64,000 bases of DNA from Enoplolaimus lenunculus. Lineage: Eukaryota; Nematoda; Enoplea; Enoplida; Thoracostomopsidae. Positions 24,201-35,800 of this stretch are shown in pieces (the first letter of the stretch is position 1; each line of letters starts with the position of its first letter). The notes below the pieces were generated by a model. The model worked only from the letters and a program-made list of their open reading frames with translations. It was not told where the DNA came from and did no database searches. The stretch lies in the NCBI GenBank assembly GCA_030248215.1, contig JASANG010000838.1:1-64000 (forward strand), read 5' to 3'. The position numbers were made by a program, and so were the translations under genes.

Positions 24201-24479
24201 CGTTTACATGTATTCTTAAAAATGCATATAAATAATCGAATTTCAAAGACATTTCGAGTTAAGCTCAGGCTCATCCGAACCAAAGTTTGCATCTTGAACG
24301 AATGTTATAGTTTGTAAAATTTCGGTATTTCGTTGAGCTTTAGCCCCCAATTTTATGAAGTCGGTTTGCTTGGCACATCTGTGTTACAAGCCATAGGTAT
24401 ACCCTTTCTGCGCCAAGCCTTTGAATACAAAATCTAAAAAATTATGCTATACAGGTCGTATGGAATCCCTACTTTATTG

Positions 24480-24665
24480 TAGATATATTCAGCGTTTGGT
24501 TCGGAACCTAATTTCTGATAATTTCATTTTTCATATATCAATAAAACTAAAAAATCATGCTTGCAGATTTTCTGCTGGACAGAACCCCGCAAGTTTGTGG
24601 CCACCTAAGCTGGCATATGCACTATTTTAGGAATATAACAGCTCTGTAGTGTGTGCACTATGCTT
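24480..24665 (+). repeat. Dispersed repeat, partner of 12725-12930
   Basis: Reverse complement of 12725-12930, with shared CTGGCATATGCAC and AACAGCTCTRTAG words. Non-coding. Confidence 0.75.
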
Positions 24666-25524
24666 ATCCTCATATGCTATCAAATATTTATACTTAAAAA
24701 TTGTGATTTGTTCTCCTATTTTTTCAATTGACAGATCATCAATCGATGTTTTTTTCAGGCCTAAAATTTGAAAATTTAAAAAATTTTAAACCTTGCAATT
24801 TCTAAACATTTGCCGTACAATTTAAGAGAGTGTTCATAAATTAGAAGGTATTAAAATGGTGGGACACTTTTTGACATTGGCGAGCGCGGTATCACCTGGA
24901 TCGTGCATAATGCGGGGTTCACGTTAAAACTGGGGCAGCCTGAAACACGTTTTATCCCTATTATGCATCGTCCACTTTATAACGCGTACGCTGTGTGGAT
25001 TTTTGCATCGTCAATTGACGCTTGCCGTCGTATGATTCCTCATATTTGTTTCGTTGACGGCATCTCATTGCTTGTTTTAATAGAAGCTGTCGATACAATT
25101 TTAACATTCACAAATCTTATTTCTGAATATGTTCAACTTAAAATTTATGATAGTAGTTGTAAATGGGGTATCTCATAAACCGAAGTAACTACACTTGCGG
25201 TATTTGCAAAGCCGTCTGCTCAACAACTGCCATCTCAGTATTTGTTTCAATTTACGGTTAGGGTAGCCATATTTTAGACGGTAAATGTAGATAATGATTA
25301 TGTGTTCAATGCAATTTACAACTAGGGCTTCACGGTAGTTTTTCGGAAAGCATCTACTGTTAAATTTTGCCGTTCCATTTACAACTACTCTATATATAAA
25401 ATGTACCGCAAGCGTCAACGCAACTGAAATCAATACAGTAGCTGTCGATTGCGCTACTTACGTAGACAGTAGCTGTCGATTGCGCTACTTACGTAGATAG
25501 TAGCTGTCAATTGCCCTAGATAAA

Positions 25525-26275
25525 GCTAACTACATTCCGGCTCTATACATTGCCCAACTTTTTAGTGAACCAGCCCATAGCAAGGTGCAAATAGATTGAA
25601 TTGGCGTCGTAGAGGCCCCATAAGAGGTACAAATAGGCTGACTTGGCGTCATAGAGGCCGCAAAGCAGACAGTCATGTATAGAGCATGGACAGAACGTCT
25701 TTACTTAAGCTTTAGACTATTCACTGTTTTGGTTTGGCTTAGGCTTCTTAGGCTGTGGCTTTTTTTACTTCCACGTTCCGTTAGTGTTCTATATATACAT
25801 AAGACAACTTTTTGTGAACCAGCGCACAGCGAGGAACAAATAGATTGAATAAGGTGTCACATATGCCAATAGAGGTAATAGGCTCATCTAGCTTAGGCTA
25901 AAGCTAACTACATTCCGGCTCTCTTACCTATACATTGGCCAATTTTTTAGTGAACCAGCGCATAGCAAGGTGCAAATAGATTGAATTGGCGTCGTAGAGG
26001 CCCCATAAAAGGTACAAATAGGCTGACTTGGCGTCATAGAGGCCGCAAAGCAGACAGTCATCTATAGAGCATGGACAGAACGTCTTTACTTAAGCTTTAG
26101 ACTATTCACTGTTTTGGTTTGGCTTAGGTTTCTTAGGCTGTGGCTTTTTTTACTTCCGCGTTCCGTTAGTGTTCTATATATACATAAGCCAACTTTTTGT
26201 GAACCAGCGCACAGCGAGGAACAAATAGATTAAGGTGTCACATATGCCCATAGCGGTATTGGCATGTGGGCCGGC
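25525..26275. repeat. 378-bp direct tandem duplication
   Basis: Two adjacent copies start GCTAACTACATTCCGGCTCT at 25525 and 25903. They share CTTACTTAAGCTTTAGAC and the AGCGCACAGCGAGGAACAAA end. They differ by small indels, so the duplication is moderately old. Confidence 0.85.
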
Positions 26276-26959
26276 ACGTGTATAGAATAGGGCCGGAACG
26301 TTTTCCTGTGGACTGTATTTTATATGCTTTAATTTGCTTTTAATATTCTAGGTTCGGTTTTAAACAGGCTTATCTTTATGCTTGAACTAGGCTAAGGCTT
26401 AGGTATAGGCTCATACTTTATGCTAGGCATGTAGAATAGGCTTCAAATTTTTGCATTGAAATTGATTTCAGTTGCGTTGACGCTTGCGGTACATTTTATA
26501 TATAGAGTAGTTGTAAATGGAACGGCAAAATTTAACAGTAGATCCTTTCCGATAAACTACCGTGAAGGCCTAGTTGTAAATTGCATTGAACACATAATCA
26601 TTATCTACATTTACCGTCTAAAATATGGCAACCCTAACCGTAAATTGAAACAAATACTGAGATGGCAGTTGTTGAGCAGACGGCTTTGCAAATACCGCAA
26701 GTGTAGTTACTTCGGTTTATGAGATACCCCATTTACATGAAATAGCTTTCCAGCCGTTGGGCATGTCTTGGGGCTTTTTGAATTGGAATTAAAATCAAGA
26801 ATGTAGATCCGTTACCAAAACTTTAAGTACATCAGTAATTCATCGTGTGGGGATGATAGGGAACGCCTACTGAACATTTTGGTAAGCCTGAGCTTGATCA
26901 AGTATGGTGATAAAAATCGTGGTTGTTGTTTAATTGTTGTAGAAATAGAAAGTGTGGCC

Positions 26960-27173
26960 TTTCGGCCCCCTACCACACGACACATTTATGCGCATGTCCT
27001 GCTTTACAGTACTATAACAAATAAAATATGTTCGACAAAGGTTATTTCACAAATAATAGAGAAAAAATAAGATTAAAATGAAATTTTTGGTGAAATGCAT
27101 TTTTCACTTTCCGGTTCCGGTAAATTTTCAAATTCCGGTACCTGTTCCGGTAAATTGTAATTCCGGTTGCACC
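26960..27173. mobile_element. hAT-like MITE fragment, CCGGTTGCACCCTG family
   Basis: Bases 27040-27173 match 42485-42621 almost word for word (AAATTTTTGGTGAAATGC then CCGGTTGCACC). The left end is not clear. It sits inside the 24960-28072 element, so it was inserted into it or recruited by it. Confidence 0.65.
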
Positions 27174-27559
27174 TTGCTGCCAATACATGAGAAATTTCTA
27201 GATACGCCGCAGGGCTTCCGTGTATATGTATATTAAACCGCCATACAAAATACTAAACGTTATGCGAACAAATGAAACAAACAAAAACTAGTCTGTTCGC
27301 ATTTGCATTTGTATTTCGGCAATATATGTATTGATGTTTATCACAGTGTAGCTGGTGTAGTATTTGCAGTAAATTGTCCGAAAGGACCAACTTCCGAATT
27401 TACTTTGTCAATTGTCAGTTATTTATATGATTATGCTATCTTTTCCAGTTCCGGTATATTTTTAACTTTCCGGTTCCGGTATTTTATTCCAGTTTACCCC
27501 CTTATTTTGGATGAAATGGTGTGTTTGCACAACTGCACATAAAACTTGAAAGCAATTGG

Positions 27560-27740
27560 CAGCTACACTAGGGCAATTGACAGCTACTATCTACGTAAGT
27601 AGCGCAATCGACAGCTACTGTCTGCGTAAGTAGCGCAATCGACAGCTACTGTCTACGTAAGTAGCGCAATTGACAGCTACTGTCTACGAAAGTAGCGCAA
27701 TTGACAGCTACTGTTTATGAAATTAGTGCCATTGACAGTA
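27560..27740. repeat. 31-bp minisatellite
   Basis: Five to six units of 31 bases; the word ACAGCTACT recurs at 27580, 27611, 27642, 27673 and 27704. Each unit contains TACGTAAGTAGCGCAAT. The inverted counterpart with about 2.6 units is at 25434-25515. Confidence 0.9.
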
Positions 27741-28159
27741 AGCTGTCCGTTTATATGAATAGTACTTACAGCTTCTAGTTCACCTGAATAGAGGTATGAA
27801 CGGTTAGGGTATTTTCATATCAAAGCAATTGGCATTTGCTGTTTCGCAGTTAGCTTTAGTAGAGCCAATCCTTCATAAACAAAACGCGCTGTTTACAACT
27901 ACTGTTTTTTTGCATGACCGCAGCTGTCAACTGAATTAATAATTTTAACGATAAATTTTTCTGAAATACACTTGCCATCTACTGTTCTGTCAATAGCAAA
28001 AGTAGACGTCAATTGACGATGCAAAAATCTACACAGCGTACGCGTTATAAAGTGGACGATGCATTACAATAGCTTGTAACATTTTGTCTACACGTAAACC
28101 CGCTGTCAAATTAAAAAAATTTGAATTGTCTGGTATCTTAGTGTGACATCCACTATTTG

Positions 28160-28560
28160 TGCTGCAATATCATGTGATATTCGAAATATTGTCCGTTAGT
28201 ATCATATGACATGTTTGAAAATGTCTGCAAGGCTGTGGTAAACTAACCTGAATGTCCTGTAGAATATCATATGAAAATAAAATTTAAAGTTTTAATTATT
28301 TGTCCTTAGGAATATATATATTTAGGCAGAACTTTTGCCAGAAACAGACGAATAGAAGCCAATTTAGTATTCGAAATCACTTACAGCTAAATTAGCTGGC
28401 TTGTCCTGCATAATATCATCATGTGATTTTCTGTATAATTTCGGAATATCATATGAAATTCCAATAAATATCCTGAGGTATCGTGTGATATATGGCTGTT
28501 TGAATAAGATGATTTCTGGAGATGCGGAATTTGTAAGCCGATATCATGTGACATTCACAT
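28160..28560. repeat. Cluster of ATATCATRTGATAT-like palindromes
   Basis: At least seven words matching TATCATRTGA or a close variant occur at about 28168, 28197, 28263, 28418, 28445, 28478 and 28539. The core CATATG/CATGTG is E-box-like. Spacing is irregular, so this is not a simple tandem array. Confidence 0.6.
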
Positions 28561-28569
28561 TTCGGCTAC

Positions 28570-29862
28570 AAACCGCTATTCAGATCACCAAATTTTACCT
28601 GACGTCGAATCAACATCTGACAAAACGTGTTCCAGGGTGCCCCAGTTATAACTTGAACCCGGCATAAGTAAGCTGTCAGAAATTCCGGTTTCTACCACGT
28701 AAAACACAAAATAATCATGAGGACGGGCCTTCCCTAATGTCTTATGCTCGCGCGCAAAGTGATGATGAACGCTGGCTAGGAAACAAATGTGCAACCTCAA
28801 TCGACCACAGACTTTAAGTTGGTTTTACCTAAAAGCTTTTAGAAAGCAGACTAAAGGTCGTAGGTTTTAGTAAGTACTAATAACTTGATCAGTCGGACTT
28901 TGACCACCGGAAGTCTGTCTCCAGCTGCAACTCTTTCAAGAAATCAACCTCCGACTATGCTAAGTTTTTGCCGGAAGTTCGGACAATTCCGATGATGAAC
29001 TTTTCGCATAATCAACAAACTCAACACTGTCGGTGTTAATCGGTACGCACTAATCAATGATTATATATGTGTCGAAGTAGAATTTTTGTATTAAAAACCC
29101 CTAAACTTACGGTTTACATGGTCGACTTCTATCGATACCTAACGTAAAGTGATGTCTCTGCAGCGCCACCTTTAATATAAAAGAAAATGGTCTTATAAAT
29201 AGTTTTATAAAAACTTACTTGTGTATTTTTGTTTATATACGTATTATAACACCATTTTTGTCAGAAAACCATCGTTAACTTATGAACTAGGGTTAGTGTT
29301 GGGGTCGCTCATTTTCCCCTTATGGTTTTGACTGTTATTTCGTAGCTAGCAGATTTAATTACTGTGGCATATTAATAGGTATTAGGCATACAGATGCACG
29401 AGATTTCTCACTTTACATATACGATTATAAACATCCAAGTACATAAAACCAGATTTTTTTTTGTTTAGGCCGAAAGATTCAAACCATTGGCTATATAATT
29501 CGTTGATTACTCTTTGGGGCTTATATATGTGATATGGGAATGGGTGGAGGCAAAAACGGCATGTGAGACATGTTTGTCTATTTAGTGCAAACGCTGTGAT
29601 ACATTGCAGTGTGTTGTATGCTTTGCTTTCCGACAGTACACGGTCGATATATAGTCGGTAATGGAAGTAGTAGAGGAGGTGGGCTTTGTGACGCAGTGGC
29701 AGAAAATTCACTTAAGAATAAATAGGACGCTAGTTCGAGCAACCGTCCGTATGCTTGCTTTGCCAGCTAGGCACTTTAGTGAAAGTTTTTCAGATAAACT
29801 TATTTTGCACGTAGCTGTAGTTGAGTTATAACTAGATATAGTAGTTTGTAAATACATTAGGT
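28570..29862. other. Intergenic stretch before the RRM/F-box gene
   Basis: No supported gene. Bases 29675-29745 carry GTGACGCAGTGGC followed by GCTAGTTCGAGCA, which resemble degenerate A and B boxes of a tRNA-derived SINE. The rest is AT-rich and unremarkable. Confidence 0.4.
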
Positions 29863-32800
29863 ATGCTTCGAGATCCTTTTGGTCGACCTCAGTCGCTGTT
29901 TAAAACTTTGCGTAGTTTACATTGTCAAAATTTGGACTCTGCGGGTCTGAACGATCTCAATGAAGCATTTTCAAATTTCATGACACGAGCGCGGTTTTTT
30001 TCTCATAACTTGAGGTAAGTCATTAAAAGAGTGATTAATCAGTGCTTATACATACACTATTAGTGTTTTCATTTCAATTAGTTATTTCCTTGTTTTGTGC
30101 CAGGTTTTTTTTGACAAATTGTGCGCAACTGAAATTGTACGGTATGGAATGCACTTGTCTTTTCATATTAGATTTTCCCGCGGCCTGGGCCAAGTTAGAA
30201 CACGCATTTCCACAATACCTTGCGTACATCACATAACTTTTGAGAGGGTAGTGACGTTGTTACTGAAACCAAAAATGTTTCACTGTCCAGAACATTGAAC
30301 TAAAAAGCTTCAGTATTCCGGACTCTGAAACTTACTGGCTTCGGTATGTATAAAATAGACAATCCATAAATATTGTGTAGTGTGAATGTACAGCAAGCCC
30401 TGAGAAAATATAAAATTCCATGTAGAGTAATTTCTTGTGATTTTCATATTTTTGAAACGGGAACCGATTGTGATAGGATTGTTTTTCATGCGAGTCAATT
30501 AAAGATTGTATATAAAAACTGTCCGCTGTTAGGCCCCGGCAAATAACGTATTGGCTCCTAGGGCATCTCTATTGCATTATTCTGAACTATGTTAATTCGG
30601 AATGGTATGTAAATTTTCAGTTTTAATGCTTAAGGCGAACATGGTCGTATTCTGCGCTTGAATTTGTCCGGTACCGGCGTCGCTTGCCTGCTCTTGTACA
30701 AGGCGCCTCGGTTGATGACTCGCCTCCGGAAGATAGACCTGTCTCTACGATTATCAGTGGTGGTTCTGAAACAGCTCGTCCTAGATTGACAGTTGATGAA
30801 CATCCTGTTCCAGACCTTATGTCTGTTTCGCAACATGACGATGTAAGTTGAACCGGGATTTGAAAACATGGAAAACAGAAAAGATCAAGATTGTCTACCG
30901 ATACAGAATTATGAAAAATAACTAATACTATTTACGTATATTACTATATACTAGGGTAGGGTCAGATATTCAGCTTCGTCAAAAAATTGACATTCGGCTT
31001 TCGCACTGATAGTATTATTTTTGTGCAAATCACATGTTTTCGCAGTCGTTTTATTTGAAATGACTGAATGAGTCTCACAAGTATATAATGTAATTTATAT
31101 TGAAGCCCTTGTAGGTGTTAAATTATAACAAATTGTAGCATAAATATTAAATTCTTTTACTTTTTATCGAAATACCCTTGAATATCTGGCTTCTGCTAGG
31201 GCATCTGAAAGAGGCCGGATATTGAAGCATCCGACTCCGCTATTTGTCGCTATACGGTGCCCCCCTGTTGGATTAGAGATGTAACTAGTTTTACTGCGTT
31301 CATAAATTTCCTATGCATATGCTTTGAATTATAATTTAAAATTTTATATTTTAAATTTCATTTCAAAATTTCAAAATTATCAATATGAGCTTTTTCAGAC
31401 AAAATCAGTCAGTCCTAGCAGTGTTGCTGCACCATGTGGCTTAGCTCTACGTAGCGAAGCCATTAATGGTTCCGATCATTTAAGTCGATCCTCGTCAATG
31501 TACGAATCAAGACGTGGAGACGATCCACGACGAGTGTTTGTGTCAAACATTTCATCAAGGGTTACTTCCCGGCAGCTGTCGTCGTTTTTTTCGAAATTTG
31601 GCCGTGTAAGTAATTTTTTAATTTTTTTGTCTTAATTACTACGTTTACCTTTGTTACCTAGCGAAATTTGAAAATGATTGGTGAAGAGAAGATTTTGAAC
31701 CGAAGAACAAATTGAAGTTTGAGTTTTAAAGATTTTAGCGTAGTCAAGTTATCTTCTCGATTATTATTCTGTGCTAAGATTGAACACGTGTTGCTATCAG
31801 AATATATAACATTGGCAAAAGCAGGCATCTTGAGCTTTGTTTGATGGCGTCTGTTTAAGGTTGTGAGTTGTACAATTCCTAGCGAAAAGGGTACACTCGG
31901 GCGTCGATCTCGCGGTGTTGGCTACGTTACATTCTCATCAGTCGAAGCTGCAGAACGTGCCAAACTTGCCCCGTCAATTGAGTTACGATATTATGGCCGT
32001 GAAATGGTTGTGTCAGGAGCTGCCCCGGCGCTCAGGAAACGACCAGGTGGTGCTATGACACCAGGTAATTTCGGAATTCATTTTGGTTTGCTGAAATTGA
32101 CTTGTAAATTTATTGGTGTTTGGGCGGATTTTCGGTGCTAATCAGGGTTCATCCTGATACCAAAAATGCCGGGAAACTCGTTTTCGTTATTCATCGGCCT
32201 AATAATCTGTTCCGTAATTTAAATACTGTCCACTATTGAGTTTGAAAATTAAGTAACTTATGATTTTTCTAATTTAGGAAGCCCTCGATTATCTCGAAAT
32301 CAGTCGGACGCGTCTTTGTCTGAAACGAACGTTTCTGACTGCCGAATGTTGGGTCCTGGCGGAGATTCAGCGGCTGCTTTTGAGCCTGAAAATTTGTTCA
32401 AATTTGCGTTGCTTCCTCACAAAGTTAGTTTACAAGCGATGTTAAATTCTGTTATAGTTTTGAGAAAACTTTGAAACTTAACTTGTTTTTTTCATTTGGT
32501 TTCCTTTGTTACATTACCGATTGGCTGGAGACCTATCAGTTAATTAAACTCCTGATGAGTGTCAAACACTTTCGAGAAAGACCTAATAAGACCTGGTGAT
32601 CAGAGCTATACACAGATAAGAGTGTGAGATTTGTTGCCTTGTAATCAAATGTGTACAGAACTTATGATCAGTTGGCAGGGTTTTTCAAGCTTGGGCGTCA
32701 GTCCAGCGTGTGACCACACAATTTTTATTGAGTCCAGTTTGCTGATTCGTGTGCCTCCCTGTATAAATGGATGCATACATATTTAAGCATAAAACCACGA

Positions 32801-35800
32801 AAAAATCATAGTTTATGCTTTCAGTTTAGGATACGTACATATATTAAATATTTGGACGAAATGAGGATATTGTTTGTGTTTTTACTGTTTGGCTGCAAAG
32901 TTTTCGTACCGGTTTGAACCAGGGCAAAAATCAGGCTGAATTTAGCAGATATCTAAAACTCCGTTTCATTGTTTTTAGTAATGCAAAAAGGCTAAGGGAG
33001 CAGAACACCAAAATCGGAACCCTTTAATTTTTCTATACGTATTTATATGCAATCTTATTCAATTTTTGTATTTGAAGTTTTAAAGAATAACCTGTTTTTT
33101 GTTTCAATTCTTTAATTTTGGTATAAAAACTTAACGAATGGTTAAGCAAAAGTATGTTTGGCAGTTTTTTGTAGAAAAATGTGGCAAAACTTTGATTCAT
33201 AAACGAAGGCATGTCAGACACGCGCCGAAGGCTCGTGAAGCCAGAGCTATTTTACAATTGTATTATTTAAACACCTTAGCAATCTCTCTAAGAGCGCGTC
33301 TAGCCTGCGTTCAGAAAATTTGGTTTACCAAATGATAAGCTTTCGATTTTAGCACATTTTTCCCTTTTGGTTTGTCCAAGATGTATTCAGTGTTTGACTG
33401 TCGCACATGCAGTGGTAACAAATGTCTTGTTTGAAGATCAATTCGGCAATTTGCTATGAACAGTTGAGAATACAGCTTCACAACGTCTCAGATATTGTTC
33501 ATTTTTCAGGTCGTTGTTCGGATATTTACGTTTTTGCGTATGCGTGACAGAATACGTCTTGAGCGTGTTTGCAAATGCTTTATGGAAGCGAGCTTTAATT
33601 CATGGGCTAATTTTCACAGTCTCTCGTTTGATGATCATAGCAGTGTTGGATCCCTGTTTCAAGGGTCAAGGCCGCTTAGAAACCCTGTTTTGAAGGTTGG
33701 TGCACCCTTCCCCTTTTTGGAAACTTAGGTTGCACTATACTTGTCGCACGGCGCCGTCCGCCACCATACGGTATGGTACCTGAGTAACTCGTGTATGATA
33801 CCGCATTGTGACGCACGATGACGGGCGGCGCCGTTCGGGTAACGGACGGTGACAGACGGCGCAGTCCGGGTGATGGACGGCGCCAGACTTCATCTAAAGT
33901 ATAGCGCTACCCTTACCCATATGATGGATTTTATTTGTTTTGAAGGTTGGGGCTTAAGCACAATAGTTGGGTTGCAGTAGCTTGACTCAAGTTTTATTTT
34001 GCCTTAAGTCGATATTATTACGTAAGTTTTGTAGCTTTAACTTAAGTCAGTCGTTTTTAAAGAGGATTTCTGCATGCCATATAATTTTGTTTACCGATAA
34101 ATTATATGATATATGTTTCAGTGCATTCTACATCGTTGCGGCCGATTTTTGCACCATTTAGATGTATCAGGTGCGGCAACATTTCTCGATGATTATTCTC
34201 TTGATATCATAAGCAAGAATTGTCCGTCGCTGACATCATTAAATCTTACAGGCGTCAGTGTTGTCTCATGGGAATCGTTGAAAGCCCTTGGCGAGTCATT
34301 GCCAGGACTTGACTCGGTGGTCATGAGAAATGTGGTGTGCGTTGGCGAGAAAGGGTACGTTTTCAGCGAGAAGCGGAGGCGAGATTGCGTAAAGGTCTGG
34401 GGGGAAGCTTGGATATCAATTTGGACATGGTCGGAATGGCTTAAATAGCAGTATCAAAACGGACGGAGGTTGGTGTAGTATCAGGATACGCTGTGTTATT
34501 TTGGCTGCATTCCATTGCTATGGGAAGGCTGAAAATTACGAATGGCAGCCCGAGAGGAAGTGGTGTGGGATCATGTGATCTCATAGTAAAAATGACGTGA
34601 CAACTTTGTTGTTCGGTCCAAGCTTTGTTTAATTTTATGCTGACTATTATTTGATCGTTATGATGTAATGTTTTGTGTTTTCGATTTTGATTCCTTGTTT
34701 GCAGGTTTTGGTGGCTATTTCGTTCAACACGCCGGTTGCGACGCATCGATTTAAGTGGCTGCAAACGCCTCACTGGCACATGCTTTCGATCCCTTGGCCT
34801 CGCGTTGTCCTATGCTAATTTTGATAATTGTATTTCGCTTGAAGCCATTCCAGTTGAATATTTGACACGCCAGTCTCCGAATTTACATACCCTTAGGTTG
34901 AACAATGTATCGAATTTGACAAATAGTAACATTGTACAAATTTGTCGGTTGCCTGCACTCCAGGTATGTGTCTATTACGCATGTGTATTTTTTGCAGCGA
35001 TCATTTGCAGGTTCTCGCTCGCTGAAAACTTACTCGTTCGAGAGGAACATAATGGGTATCGAATTCGGTTTGTTGCCGAAATTTTAAATACATCCTTGAA
35101 GTCAGAATCAGAGATGGGCGGCCTCGGTTGAAAACCAAGATAGAGACCGAGAAGTGACTGCTGAAACCGGCCAAGAAAAGTCTCAGCCTCGGTCAGTGTT
35201 TGGCCATCACCAAAAAAGCAAAATTTTCAAAATAAAATATTTCTAATGCTTTTTTCGTGTATTTTATAGTTTTTGTGTTTTTCACAGCTTTCTTGTCTTT
35301 TTCACAAAATCTGCTTATAATTATTGCGTAACTATAAAATTTCATGATTCACAGAAAAATTTTATTTATCAGCCATCTCTTACTTCAACAATACAGTCAT
35401 GCATTTGCTGAATCCTCGACTTCTGGTCTCTGTTCCAAACCACAGAGATTCAAAAAAACGACATCGCGCTCGATATTGAGATTTGCCAAATACCGAGACT
35501 TGCCATGACCGACACCGAGACTCCTATCCATGGTCATGTAAAAAGTGTTAGTATTGTTTTTTGCCACGGCGTCATAAAACTGCTTTTGCTTGTTACCGTC
35601 AGTTTCGTTGAATTTTGAAGACCTGATCATACTATTAATATTGGAGTCCTTAGTGATCTATCTTTAACATGTAAAACAGTGGCATGGGTACATAAATGTA
35701 TGCGCCATCCTAAGTTTGATCTAAATGTTGGGCAGAGTCCTAAAAGAACATCAGTTAAAGATGACGGTAAGTTGCTTCTCTGTAACAGGCCGCTGTTGCA

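Larger units (their letters stand above)
24960..28072. mobile_element. 3.1 kb nested inverted element with minisatellites
   Basis: Outer inverted pair: 24962-25020 against 28010-28072, sharing the word ACAGCGTACGCGTTATAAAG. Inner inverted pair: about 25158-25433 against 26456-26738, nearly identical over about 275 bases. Minisatellite arrays of a 31-bp unit face each other at 25434-25515 and 27560-27740. The centre is a 378-bp direct duplication (25525-25902 and 25903-26275). Short frames in the inverted arms (about 86 codons) are conserved only because the DNA is; they show no known domain. It looks like a foldback-type element assembled from smaller MITEs. Confidence 0.75.
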
